This document shows positions 11,101-19,244 of a stretch of DNA of 64,000 nucleotides, in pieces. Where the stretch lies: positions 233,951 through 297,950 of the forward strand of contig VXAA01001403.1 in NCBI GenBank assembly GCA_013399115.1, read 5' to 3'. The stretch comes from Anseranas semipalmata (lineage: Eukaryota; Chordata; Aves; Anseriformes; Anseranatidae). The notes beneath the pieces are model-generated. The model did no database searches. It was not told the origin of the DNA and was given only the letters and a program-made list of their open reading frames with translations. The position numbers and the translations under genes were made by a program. Within the stretch, counting starts at the first letter, position 1. Each line of letters begins with the position of its first letter.

Positions 11101-14100
11101 ATCCGTGTTAGCCAGGTTAACACGGAGATCAAGCTCCAGCACGGCTTTGTGGCAAACCCTGTCAACAGCAGGAGTCCCATGCAAATGTTTTCCAGGGCCT
11201 GAAGGTGCCCACGCACAACGGAGAGCCCCGAGACCCCGGAGCGCAGCGGTGGCACCGGGGACGAAGCCACGCTGCTCAGCCCCGCGCCCACCAGCGGCCC
11301 CTCACGATAACGGGGTCCTTTCGGCTGTTAGCGGGGTTTAGTTAAGACGCCAGGGTTCCTTGTCTTTGTTTATAGAGAGAGAGCCCAGATATCTCGCAGC
11401 CACGCAGGGCAGGGCGAACGCAAGCAGTGCCCGCTCCTGTTGCCAAAGCCGGTGGCTGGGCTGTGCCGGCGCGGTGTCCCTGAGCAGCCGAGCGACTCGG
11501 CGGTTATCACTGTTTACCTTTTGGTGCGATAGCCGCGTCCCGGCTGGAAATTTCCACTAAGCTCCGCTGCTCGAGCACAGCCGCTGAGGTTCATTGGTTA
11601 TCGCTGCTTCTGCACCTCTTCCACCCACAGGAAAGTGACCTTACCTTAAAAATAAATAAATACATAAGTAAATAAATAAAAGACTGATTTCTGGTGGGAG
11701 TCGTGCTCTTTGTAGAAGTCTCGAGGCCTCTTTCCCCTCTGCCTTGTGCCCCACGCGTTTCTTCTACCCACGCAATGCAGTGAATGGTCTGAAATGCCCG
11801 CTTCCTTGCAGGAAACTGAAGGCGATATACAGGTGCCAGCCAGGTCGGCTCTGGGTCTCCTTCAGCCTCCTCCTCCTCCTCCTGGTCTCGTTTCAAGTCG
11901 TGGAGAAGCTGCAGCCTTCCAGGTACGTCCCTGGCAGGAAGGCAAACCTGCCCCTCGTCCTCCAGCTTTCACTGGCAGCCGATACAGCTCAAAACCGCCC
12001 TCCCCAAAAGCACCCAGTGGTGCCCTCCTCAGAAACAGAGGAAAATTCGGGTGGGAGAGGATCCTGCTGGGGCTCTCCCGTCCAACCCCTGAGCCCTGCT
12101 CAGAGCTGAGCCCGCTCTGGGGTCAAACCAGGCTGCTCTGAGCTTTGTCCTGGCTGGTTCGTCCTTGCTGCATCCCATGGGGTTCCTGTCGGCCCATTCC
12201 TCCAGCCCACCCCAGTCCCCCAGGACAGCAGCCCTTGAGCATCTTCCCAGCCTGGAGCCACCTACCAACTTTCCTTCAGCTTCTCCAGGCCACGTGCTCT
12301 TCTCTCTCCTTGCCTTCACTCGCTTTGCTCCCTTCCTCCAGCAGCACGGGGGCATTATCGCGTTGCCGCTGACCTGTTCTCATCCTGCATCCACCCCGAC
12401 CCGCTGGGGTGGCAGCGCCAAGTGGCCAAGCCCTGCACCCAGCAGCAGTGCCACCCGCCCCCAAATAAAGAGCGGGAGCTCGCTTCGGGATGGCTGCAGG
12501 AGGCTACAGAGGCGCTGCCCTCTTTGCCTGCTCCTTCCTTCCTCTGCCCCTTCTGCAGGGGAGCAGGTCGCCAGCAGTCCCAATCCCATGAGACCAGTGG
12601 CTGCTCCTCCCGCAGAGGGCAGAAGCTCCCCACGCACCCAGGAACAATTCCCAAACATCAGAAAATATTTTGAGCAGCCTGGCTGCTGCCCCAGCTTAGA
12701 GACGGGCACCCCAGCAGCAGCGGGTTTGTTGTCCCCAGCTCGGCCCAGCAGCACACTCCGTGCTCCCAGCACGGGTCCTGCACCTCTCGCTGCCAGCTCA
12801 CCTCCTCCCTGTTGCAGAAACTGCCGGTGCGAGCTGGAGCGCGCCCTGCAGCAGACCACGGACCACAGCCAGGAGAGCCCTGACTACGTCCTCCAGACCC
12901 CCGGCCCGACGTGGGAGGAGGATCGCCCGCACGGGCGGAGGAAGGCTGTGCCGGAGCCCGCTTCAAATGAGAACATGCAGGACGTTTTCCAGATGCGCTT
13001 GTACTTCGGGCAGGTGACACCGCAGGAGGCCAGTCCGGACAGACAAGAGCACTGGACGTGGCAGCGTGTGGAGAGCAGCAAGAAGATGAAAACCTATTTC
13101 TCACCCCCGAGGCTGAAATCCCAGCTCCCTATCCTCCAAAAAGCAGCCAGAGGGGGCACGTCCACAGGTCTTCCTGGGGAAGATCTCCTTCCTACGGGGG
13201 ATGCCAATAACGGCGGCAGCAGCAAGGGCGTTATCTTTGCCAGCAGCATCGCCGCAGAGGAGCGCGAGGGAACAATGCCACCCCAGATGATGCAGGTGAC
13301 ATTGCAGAGCCAGTCTCAGCCTCAAGCCACGGGTTCCTCCCGCCGACCATGGGACAGCTCGCTTAAGCACACCGTGATAAATCCAGCTCAAGCCCTGCCA
13401 GCAGATGACTTTTACAAGACAGACCTGGAGAGGGGATTGCTCCCCAGCTGGACAGAAGTCTCCACGGATAACAAGATGGCCCTTGGAGATGTCCAGCAGG
13501 TGGAAGGAGTCTTCCCTCAGGAGGAGGTGTGCAAACCCAAGACCGACATTGTCTTCCTGAAAGTCCACAAGAGCGCCAGCAGCACCGTCATGAACGTCCT
13601 CTTCCGCTTCGGCGAGACGCACAACCTCTCCTTCGCCTTCCCCCTCAACGGCGGCCACCAGCTCTTCTACCCGCAGCACTTCATGGCGAGGTTCGTGCAG
13701 GGCTTCTCCCCGAGGAAGCCCTCCCGGTTCAACATCCTCTGCCACCACATGCGCTTCCTGCAGCCAGAGGTAAGGGGCAGAGCCCCCGGGCCTCGGGATG
13801 GGGAGCGGGGCGGGAAGGAGCCCCACGGGGAGCGAGGTGGGACAGTGGTAAAGCACGAAAGCGTTCAAAGATAAAGCTAAAGAGAGACAGGATCGCCCCC
13901 GGGTACCTTGCGTGTTACGTGCATCTCCTGAGAGCTTCAGTACCCCTGAGACCTCCCTCGGTGCCCCCTCAGCTCTATCCCGAGCGAGCGTAAATGCTTC
14001 TCCATCACAGGACTGCGAGCACGCAGGTCCCTTCTCCCTGCCCCACCTTTAAACCTCCTTCCCCCCCTCTGCAGGTGCGGAAAGTGGTGCCCAGCACAGC

Positions 14101-14947
14101 CGTCTACTTCTCCATCCTGAGGAACCCCGTGCAGCTCATGGAGTCCTCCTTTGTGTACTACAAGGGCACGTCGTCCTTCTCCCGTGCCCGCAGCCTGGAG
14201 GAGTTCCTCAGCCAGCCCTACCGCTACTACAACCCTGCGGCCAGCGACAGCCACTACGCCAGGAACCTCATGACCTTCGACTTCGGCTTCAACCCCGACG
14301 GAGAGGTCTCAGCCAAGCGGGTGCACCTCATGCTGAAGGCCATCGAGGCGTCCTTCGACTTGCTCCTCATCTCCGAGTACTTCGACGAGTCCATGGTGCT
14401 GCTGAAGGAGACGCTGTGCTGGGACCTGGACAGCGTCGTGTCCTTCCCGCTCAACACCAGGGACAGCAGCACCAGGTTCCCGCTCTCAGGAGCCATCGTG
14501 GAGAAGATCAAGGACTGGAACAAGCTGGACTGGGAAATCTACACCCACTTCAACAGGACCTTCTGGGAAAGGATCGACCGAGACATCGGAAGGGAGCGCA
14601 TGCGGCGGGAGGTGAAGGCGCTGCGGGAGAGGCAGGCAGAGCTGGCGAGGACCTGCCTGCAAGGGATGGGCAGCGTGGCCCCCAAGGACATCAAGGACTC
14701 TTCCCTGCGGCCGCTGCAGCACGGCAACGCCAAAATCTTGGGCTATAACCTCAAGCAGGGCTTGGACGAGGAGACGGAGCGCGTGTGCCGGCGCCTGGTG
14801 ACCCCGGAGCTGCAGTACAGCAGCGCTCTCTACAAGAAGCAGTTTCCTCAGAAGCCCCCCCAGAAGCCCCCCCAGCTCGCTCCCTCACAGCGGGGCACGC
14901 AGCTGAACAAAATCCTGCAGCACAGGCTGGAGGGCACCCAAAACTGA
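8154..14947 (+). CDS. GAL3ST2: Galactose-3-O-sulfotransferase 2 (4 coding exons, long stem)
   Basis: This is a Golgi type II membrane enzyme that moves sulfate from PAPS to the 3-hydroxyl of terminal galactose on glycans. The modelled coding exons are 8154-8182, 11812-11922, 12818-13769 and 14075-14947, giving 654 residues. In order the protein has a short basic tail, a transmembrane segment (about residues 23-40, a run of leucines), a long stem, the 5'-phosphosulfate loop LKVHKSASST (294-303), a glycosylation site at N316 and the 3'-phosphate loop SILRNP (377-382). The C-terminal half reads through KILGYNL and TPELQY, family hallmarks. Human GAL3ST2 is 398 residues, with a stem of only about 25, so the stem here is about ten times longer. 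The intron after LQPE matches the known family intron position. Choosing GAL3ST2 over GAL3ST3 rests partly on AQP12 next door. The start exon is inferred; the last two exons are certain. Confidence 0.85.
9583..9893 (-). other. Unassigned open frame in GAL3ST2 intron 1
   Basis: On the minus strand a frame of about 100 codons is bounded by stops and includes AYEEAEAKKRLEIQLW and DVLKGAATEVLQGKA. This helical, charged composition is less random-looking than neighbouring frames. No splice sites or start context are convincing and no family was recognised. It may be a decayed retrocopy, or chance. Confidence 0.15.
10440..10680 (+). repeat. CR1 LINE 3' end fragment
   Basis: A well-preserved CR1 tail: 'agattagacataaggaagaa', 'gaggcactggaacaggctgc', 'gggccaggttggatttgg', 'ggtgatctgtaaggccccttcc', ending 'gttctgtgactctatgat'. 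It lies in the plus orientation and is 5'-truncated. It is the least diverged CR1 copy in the window. Confidence 0.93.
11646..11681. repeat. AAAT-type simple repeat
   Basis: An imperfect run of AAAT/AAGT units just upstream of the transmembrane exon of GAL3ST2. Confidence 0.85.
11812..11922 (+). CDS. GAL3ST2: GAL3ST2 transmembrane exon
   Basis: The exon lies between an acceptor (cttccttgcag) and a strong donor (CAG, then GTACGT). It encodes a basic stretch followed by LWVSFSLLLLLLVSFQVV, a signal anchor. It enters and leaves with two bases of a codon; the exit phase fits the acceptor at 12817. The exon itself holds no in-frame ATG before the membrane segment, so an upstream start is required. 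Confidence 0.75.
11923..12817 (+). other. GAL3ST2: GAL3ST2 intron 2 (modelled)
   Basis: The interval starts GTACGT and ends cctcctccctgttgcag. The frame of the next exon stays open upstream to about 12130, and other in-phase acceptors exist (for example before 12206 and 12251), so some of this interval could be coding in alternative transcripts. Confidence 0.55.
12818..13769 (+). CDS. GAL3ST2: GAL3ST2 stem and PAPS-loop exon
   Basis: The exon encodes residues 47-364. About 240 residues have no clear relative in the human enzyme. They are followed by VCKPKTD and the conserved block from IVFLKVHKSASST to HHMRFLQPE. The acceptor has a good pyrimidine tract, and the donor is GAG followed by GTAAGG, in phase 0. 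In-frame internal CAG/GTGACA sites (13013, 13295) and an acceptor-like ctcag at 13520 mean part of the stem could be removed by alternative splicing without breaking the frame. Confidence 0.8.
13770..14074 (+). other. GAL3ST2: GAL3ST2 intron 3
   Basis: The intron starts GTAAGG and ends cttccccccctctgcag, with phase 0. It is 305 bp long. Its position between LQPE and VRKVVP matches the mammalian gene. Confidence 0.9.
14075..14947 (+). CDS. GAL3ST2: GAL3ST2 terminal catalytic exon
   Basis: The exon encodes residues 365-654 and ends in TGA at 14945-14947. It carries the 3'-phosphate-binding loop (SILRNP), the ESSFVYYKG, NLMTFDFGF, EYFDES and LDWEIYTHFNRTFW blocks, and KILGYNL and TPELQY near the end. 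The C-terminal tail after FPQKP is longer than in the human enzyme, with two QKPP units and a basic end. Confidence 0.95.
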   Translation: MRKVVPSTAVYFSILRNPVQLMESSFVYYKGTSSFSRARSLEEFLSQPYRYYNPAASDSHYARNLMTFDFGFNPDGEVSAKRVHLMLKAIEASFDLLLISEYFDESMVLLKETLCWDLDSVVSFPLNTRDSSTRFPLSGAIVEKIKDWNKLDWEIYTHFNRTFWERIDRDIGRERMRREVKALRERQAELARTCLQGMGSVAPKDIKDSSLRPLQHGNAKILGYNLKQGLDEETERVCRRLVTPELQYSSALYKKQFPQKPPQKPPQLAPSQRGTQLNKILQHRLEGTQN

Positions 14948-15649
14948 GCCACCTCGCCCCCTTTCCAGGCCCTGTTCTCCAGCTGCCTTTGCTGAGGACA
15001 GCCGGGTGCTCGCCCCCCGGGGCTCTGGGGTTGCTTCTGCCCCGGGGTCAGCCTAGGTGGGATGTGAGACCCACCGGAGGCTCTCCCACCTCCATCCGGG
15101 CAGGACCATGCAAAATCCCGGGTGCTCCACTGCTGCTGCGGAGCAGGACCCGTGGCAGCAGGCCCCAGGGCCTCGCCGTGACTCTCCTGGGGCCGGTCCT
15201 GAGCAAAGAGTGGAAAATCCCTGACTGGTGGCCAAAGCTCGGGAGGCAGCAACGCAGGGGACAGGGGAGGAGGCTCGGAGGCCACAGCTTGGCTCGGCTC
15301 AGGGCTGACACATCCCAGCTCCCTGCCCCGGGATGCTCGGCCCAGCAGATGAAGCCGCAGCTCCCCGCCGCAGGATGGGTGCTGAGGGCACTCGTCTCAT
15401 CGTGCTGGTGGTGCTCAGCGGGAATTCAAGGCGAGCATCCGTGCGGAAATGCCGCGAGGAGCCCCGATGCCGCCACATGGAGCAGCGAGGCCAAGCGCGG
15501 GCTGCAGCCGGAGCTGGCGGGGGCGCGGGGCCAAGCTGTAAATCAGAGCCGCAGAGCTCGATTTACATCTCGGGAACGCTTCTGTCGGTCCAGCTGCAGC
15601 CCTCCTCCACTACGCCTCGATGCTACTGTGTTGGAAAAGCAGCCTCTTA

Positions 15650-15655
15650 ATTAAA
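15650..15655 (+). terminator. GAL3ST2: Candidate GAL3ST2 poly(A) signal (ATTAAA)
   Basis: ATTAAA, the commonest variant signal, is followed within 30 bases by T/G-containing sequence. It would give a 3'UTR of about 0.7 kb. No AATAAA was seen between the stop codon and this point. Confidence 0.4.
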
Positions 15656-16849
15656 AACAACAATGTTCACCGTCACTCCTGTTAAATTCCCCTTAATTAC
15701 ATCGCTCTGCCCCGTTGCTGATCTCCCCAGCAGCCCAACAAATAGACACCTCCTCGGGAAAAACAAAACACAAACCAAAAAATCATTTTTTTTGCCCTAT
15801 GCGGATGCTGTGCTCACTCACTGCGCTTATAGGGTCGGCATCCTGCTTCGGGGCTCGCACCGGTACCGCGGTGCCAAGCTGTGGTTGCACGAGCATCTCT
15901 GCTCCAGCCATCCCAGCCCACTGCTGGGAGCAGCTGAGGGAACGCTCTGTGCGCTGCCCAGGGGAAAAAAACACAAGCATTGGTCGTGGTGGGGTAGTCA
16001 GCCTTGTTTTTCATATCCTACACTTAGTCTCAAATCAAAAGCAGAGCCAGCAAATCAATTTGGGTAAACAGAGGTCAACCTCAACCCTCAGATCCTTCTC
16101 AGAGCCTTGATGGCTTTGCTCTGGGCTCTGAAATTAGCCCGGAGTCAAACGGTATTTCTCATCTTGGCCAAAACAGAGAAATGCCAAAAATTGAACAAGG
16201 AGGCCCCATTTCCAGCATGATTTCCAAACCAAGAGAGGTTGAGAAAAAAAAAATTGGCAGAGGATCTGAGCTTCCCAAGTCCAATTGGTCTGGGACACAG
16301 AGCCTCGAAGGTTTTGGTTTGCATCAGGAGGGGAGGGGACACCACACGTCCGGGTACCAAACCGGGATCTGTCATCGTCACTGGAGTCGGGCACCGCCTC
16401 CTTACTCACTGTTTGCATCTCGGGCGAATTAGGCAGGATCCTGCCCAGCGCTGAAGGCAGGAGCAGGTCTCCCCCCCTCCCCACTTGGGCTCCCACAGAG
16501 GTGACCCAGGGATGGGACCCCCATTGCGTTCCCCCACGCCCAGGGGACGCACCCCACCACTCGCTCCAAAAAGTGATGGTGCACCAGCGGCGTGCTCGGC
16601 TCAGAGCAGGTCAGGAATTTCGTGTCCAGAGAGTCTCTGCAAAATCAGCTTTTTCCCGCAAAACGCAGGAATTGGCAGCACGGATTTTGGGGATGCGGTG
16701 GGCTGGTCTCAGCCCCCAGTGGTCACATCCAGCCCAGCACAGAAGGAATTCCCCCCTCCTTCCCCCCCAGGCAGATTTCTTTCATTTCTGCTCAGTTAGC
16801 TGCGGTCTGGCCAGGAATGACAGCACTCACCTGAATGCCAATCACAACA
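15656..16849. other. Gap between convergent GAL3ST2 and AQP12 3' ends
   Basis: About 1.2 kb separates the two candidate poly(A) signals. No exon, RNA gene or recognisable repeat was seen. The open frames here are short and have no motifs. Confidence 0.5.
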
Positions 16850-16860
16850 TTTATTTTATT
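16850..16860 (-). terminator. AQP12: Candidate AQP12 poly(A) signals (overlapping AATAAA)
   Basis: On the minus strand, two overlapping AATAAA hexamers (16855-16860 and 16850-16855) lie about 540 bases past the AQP12 stop codon. A GT-rich stretch (TGTTGTGATTGG) follows, as expected of a cleavage site. Confidence 0.55.
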
Positions 16861-17401
16861 TCACAAAGCATCGCTTTACTGGGGATATTTCACGTAGCCA
16901 CGGAGAGCGGCCCGGGGCTGGGTCCGTCGGGGGGTCCCGCACGCGTCCACCCACCTCGACCACGTACTGGGGCCGCGTCCTTTAACCGCGGGCACCTCGT
17001 GCGCCCTTTCTTGTCACCTTACGGCCCCCCAGCAGCATGTGCAGCCCTGGCTAAGCATCGCATCTGGGGGGAGCAGGACGTCCTGTGCCCAGCACCACCG
17101 AGAACTTCAGAGCACGGAAGCATTTTAAACACTTCTCCCTGAACCGTGCAATCTGGGGACCTCAGTTTAACTCAACAAATGCCAAATTTTACCGATAGCT
17201 TCCTCCTCATCCCAAGTTTCCAAGGCTTAAATGTGGTTACTGGTTTATGCTCTGTTTTTATGGCTGCGGGAGACACAGACATTATTTCGAGCGATGCATG
17301 ATGCAACAACCTGGGAGTTGCTCAAGCATGCCCACGTAATGGTCCCTAGTTTCTGTAAGCTTCCTGCACACACCAGACAACCAGCAATTTACGCAGATAT
17401 T

Positions 17402-17658
17402 TTAGTTTTCCCCCTCGGGGACAGCGTTGCAGGCTTGGGCGTGCAAAAGCCTCCGTGCCAGGAGTCCCACTGCAGGGGCTCGGGCACGAGGCGCGGAGTC
17501 GCTCTTCTCCCTTTTCCCCTTCTGCTGCTCTTCCCCACCCTCTGCATGTGCCACCCTTGCCTTGGGTATCTTGTATTTGCTCTTCTGGCCGTAAAGCAGG
17601 TTTTTTTGGAAGAGCCTCGGGATGTTGCCTTGGTGCAGCAAGAGCGCAGCGAGCATCC
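17402..17658 (-). CDS. AQP12: AQP12 exon 3
   Basis: The exon encodes LLLHQGN, NLLYGQKSKY and a basic tail ending in TAA (17404-17402). The acceptor is CTCTTTTCAG. The tail after KIPK has little similarity to the mammalian tail. Confidence 0.93.
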
Positions 17659-19151
17659 CTGAAAAGAGAGCACGTACCCGTTCGGTGTGCCACGAGGAGA
17701 ATCTCCACCCTCCCCGGGGCTGAGCAGTGATTTTCAGGCCCTTGCCACAACTTTTCCCATCACCAAAAGGCAGCTCAGTGCCAAAGTCCCCAGCGACAGC
17801 ACCCAAAAGGCTCTGGCCTTATTGCTTTAAGGAGAACTTAACCATTGCATCCTCGCCCCACGCATGCATCCTCGCCCCACGCACAACGAGGCTTGTTTTG
17901 ACCCACAAGGGCTGTGAGCCAAGCCAGCGGTCACCTGTCCCACCTGAAGCTCAGCCCCTCACCAGGAGGGGTTCGGATTCTGCCCAGCATTTCTTCCCCG
18001 CAGCGGGGAAATGCCCACTGCCCCCGGCACATCTCACCTGCGAGGGGCCCCAGCCAGTACACCTGGACGTAGTCCTGCAGGCTGCTCCCCGTGCAGATGA
18101 AGGTGGTGGCCGTGGCCAGGGCAGGGTTGAAGAAGGCCCCCGTGGTCGGTACGGCTGCGTGGGGAGGAAGCAGGGCCGTCGGTCTCGCTCGCGTCCCCAG
18201 GACGGGCACCCACGCGCGCAGCATCGTCCCTCGGGCCAAGGAGTCGCAGCGCGCTGGTGAGTCCCACCCGCATCTCCCTGGGCTTCACAAGAAGAGCCCA
18301 GCGCGTGGCCAGGGGATGCTTGAGGACCTCCATGCAAACTGTAGCTTCTCACGTGCCAACGTTTCACCCGCTGCCTAGGTGCCCTAAACTGCCATCTTCG
18401 CCCCAAAATGAACACCTCCCCAAAATAGGTAGAAAACAAACATTCCACTAGTCCTGCTTTCTCAGCTCAAGCCCTGGAAGAGGGAAAAGGGGACTGCTCC
18501 TCCCTCTCAAAGGGGGCTGTAGGGAAAGAAGGGGTGCTGCTCACCTGCGTAGGTCAGGAAGGTGACAGTCGCTGCCAGGGCAGGCACCTGGTACATGGCG
18601 CGACTCCGGCGCAACCTGAGGAGCACGAGGTGGAAGAGGAAAGAGCAGGCACCCTCCACAAAGGCACCGTGGTAGAGAGAGGTGCGGAGGGAGGAGCTGC
18701 ACTCGGAAGCGATCAGGTTCTGGATGAGGTGGAGCTGGGTCAGCTCCCAGGACCAGTAGAGCTTGGTGATGGCCCAGCCCGTCCCCGCACCCACGCCCTG
18801 GGCCAGCAGCTTGGCAGCAGTGGCCGCGGGGCCGGATTCGAGGAGCAGGAACTCCTGGAGAGACACGGTGGGGTTGGCGGACGCTCCATCCAAGGAGGCG
18901 GCGTGAACCGCGAAGAGGAGGAAGAGCAGGGTCAGGACCACGTCCGGGCCGAAGCCGCCGCCCCACGGGCCGATCTCCAGCAGCATCCTCAGCTCCAGGC
19001 AGCTCGAGCAGAGCTGCAACGAGCCAGCCAGCTCTCCGGCGAGGCAGCCGTACAGCCCCGGGGACAGCAGCCTCTTGGAAAGCCTCCGGAGCGCCTCGCA
19101 CGCGCCGACGACCAGGAGGAAAAAAGCAATGGAAACATTCAGGCCGGCCAT
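17402..19151 (-). CDS. AQP12: Aquaporin-12 (superaquaporin), 3 exons
   Basis: This is a membrane channel of the AQP11/12 superaquaporin branch. Mammalian AQP12 sits in intracellular membranes of pancreatic acinar cells. The coding exons are 19151-18545, 18154-18038 and 17658-17402; phases agree and give 326 residues (human AQP12A has 295). The protein starts MAGLNVS, as in the human protein. The first pore box is NPT (93-95) within SANPTVSLQEF and the second is NPA (212-214). Cys223, nine residues after the second box, is the superaquaporin signature. The ends YVQVYWLGPL and NLLYGQKSKY closely match AQP12. The C-terminal tail is basic, low in complexity and longer than in mammals. The start was chosen by homology; the ATG lies about 80 bases past a TATA box. 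The gene is convergent with GAL3ST2. Confidence 0.95.
17659..18037 (-). other. AQP12: AQP12 intron 2
   Basis: The intron is 379 bp long, starts GTGAGA and ends CTCTTTTCAG. It contains a 19-bp tandem duplication at 17847-17884. Confidence 0.9.
17847..17884. repeat. 19-bp tandem duplication in AQP12 intron 2
   Basis: Two adjacent copies of a 19-base unit beginning gcatcctcgccccac differ at one base. It looks like a recent local duplication. Confidence 0.9.
18038..18154 (-). CDS. AQP12: AQP12 exon 2
   Basis: The exon carries the second pore box (TGAFFNPALA) with Cys223 downstream, and YVQVYWLGPLAG. The acceptor is CACGCAG and the donor GCAG followed by GTGAGA; the exon enters and leaves in phase 1. 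Confidence 0.95.
18155..18544 (-). other. AQP12: AQP12 intron 1
   Basis: The intron starts GTGAGC and ends CCCCACGCAG on the minus strand. It is 390 bp long and GC-rich. Nothing else was recognised in it. Confidence 0.9.
18545..19151 (-). CDS. AQP12: AQP12 exon 1
   Basis: The exon encodes residues 1-202 plus one base. It includes several hydrophobic helices and the first box, NPT at 93-95. The donor is GCAG followed by GTGAGC, directly after FLTYA. Confidence 0.95.
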
Positions 19152-19232
19152 AGCGACGGCCACGGGAGGGAGAGACCGAGCCACGCAGCCTTCAGCCCCC
19201 GGGAAGGAGCGGAGGAAGCTTCTGCGCCTCCG

Positions 19233-19239
19233 TTTTATA
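19233..19239 (-). promoter_or_regulatory. AQP12: AQP12 TATA box
   Basis: TATAAAA on the minus strand lies about 82 bases before the AQP12 ATG. This predicts a transcript start near 19205 and a 5'UTR of roughly 50 bases. A focused TATA promoter suits a tissue-restricted gene. Confidence 0.6.
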
Positions 19240-19244
19240 AAGCT

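Larger units (their letters stand above)
8183..11811 (+). other. GAL3ST2: GAL3ST2 intron 1 (inferred)
   Basis: The interval lies between the inferred start exon and the transmembrane exon. It contains one CR1 3' end (10440-10680), an AAAT-type simple repeat (11646-11681) and the unassigned minus-strand frame at 9583-9893. Nothing else was recognised. Confidence 0.4.

Noticed and set aside
10437..11291. 284-codon minus-strand open frame
   Set aside because: It runs through a CR1 fragment and GC-rich intron sequence and has no family motif or splice support.
13101..13868. 255-codon minus-strand open frame
   Set aside because: It is antisense to the GAL3ST2 stem and PAPS-loop exon, whose plus-strand frame is conserved.
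12165..13874. Single-exon 569-codon gene starting at ATG 12165
   Set aside because: The frame ends in GAL3ST2 intron 3 past a strong donor; the conserved protein continues in exon 14075-14947, and the N-terminal part has no membrane anchor.
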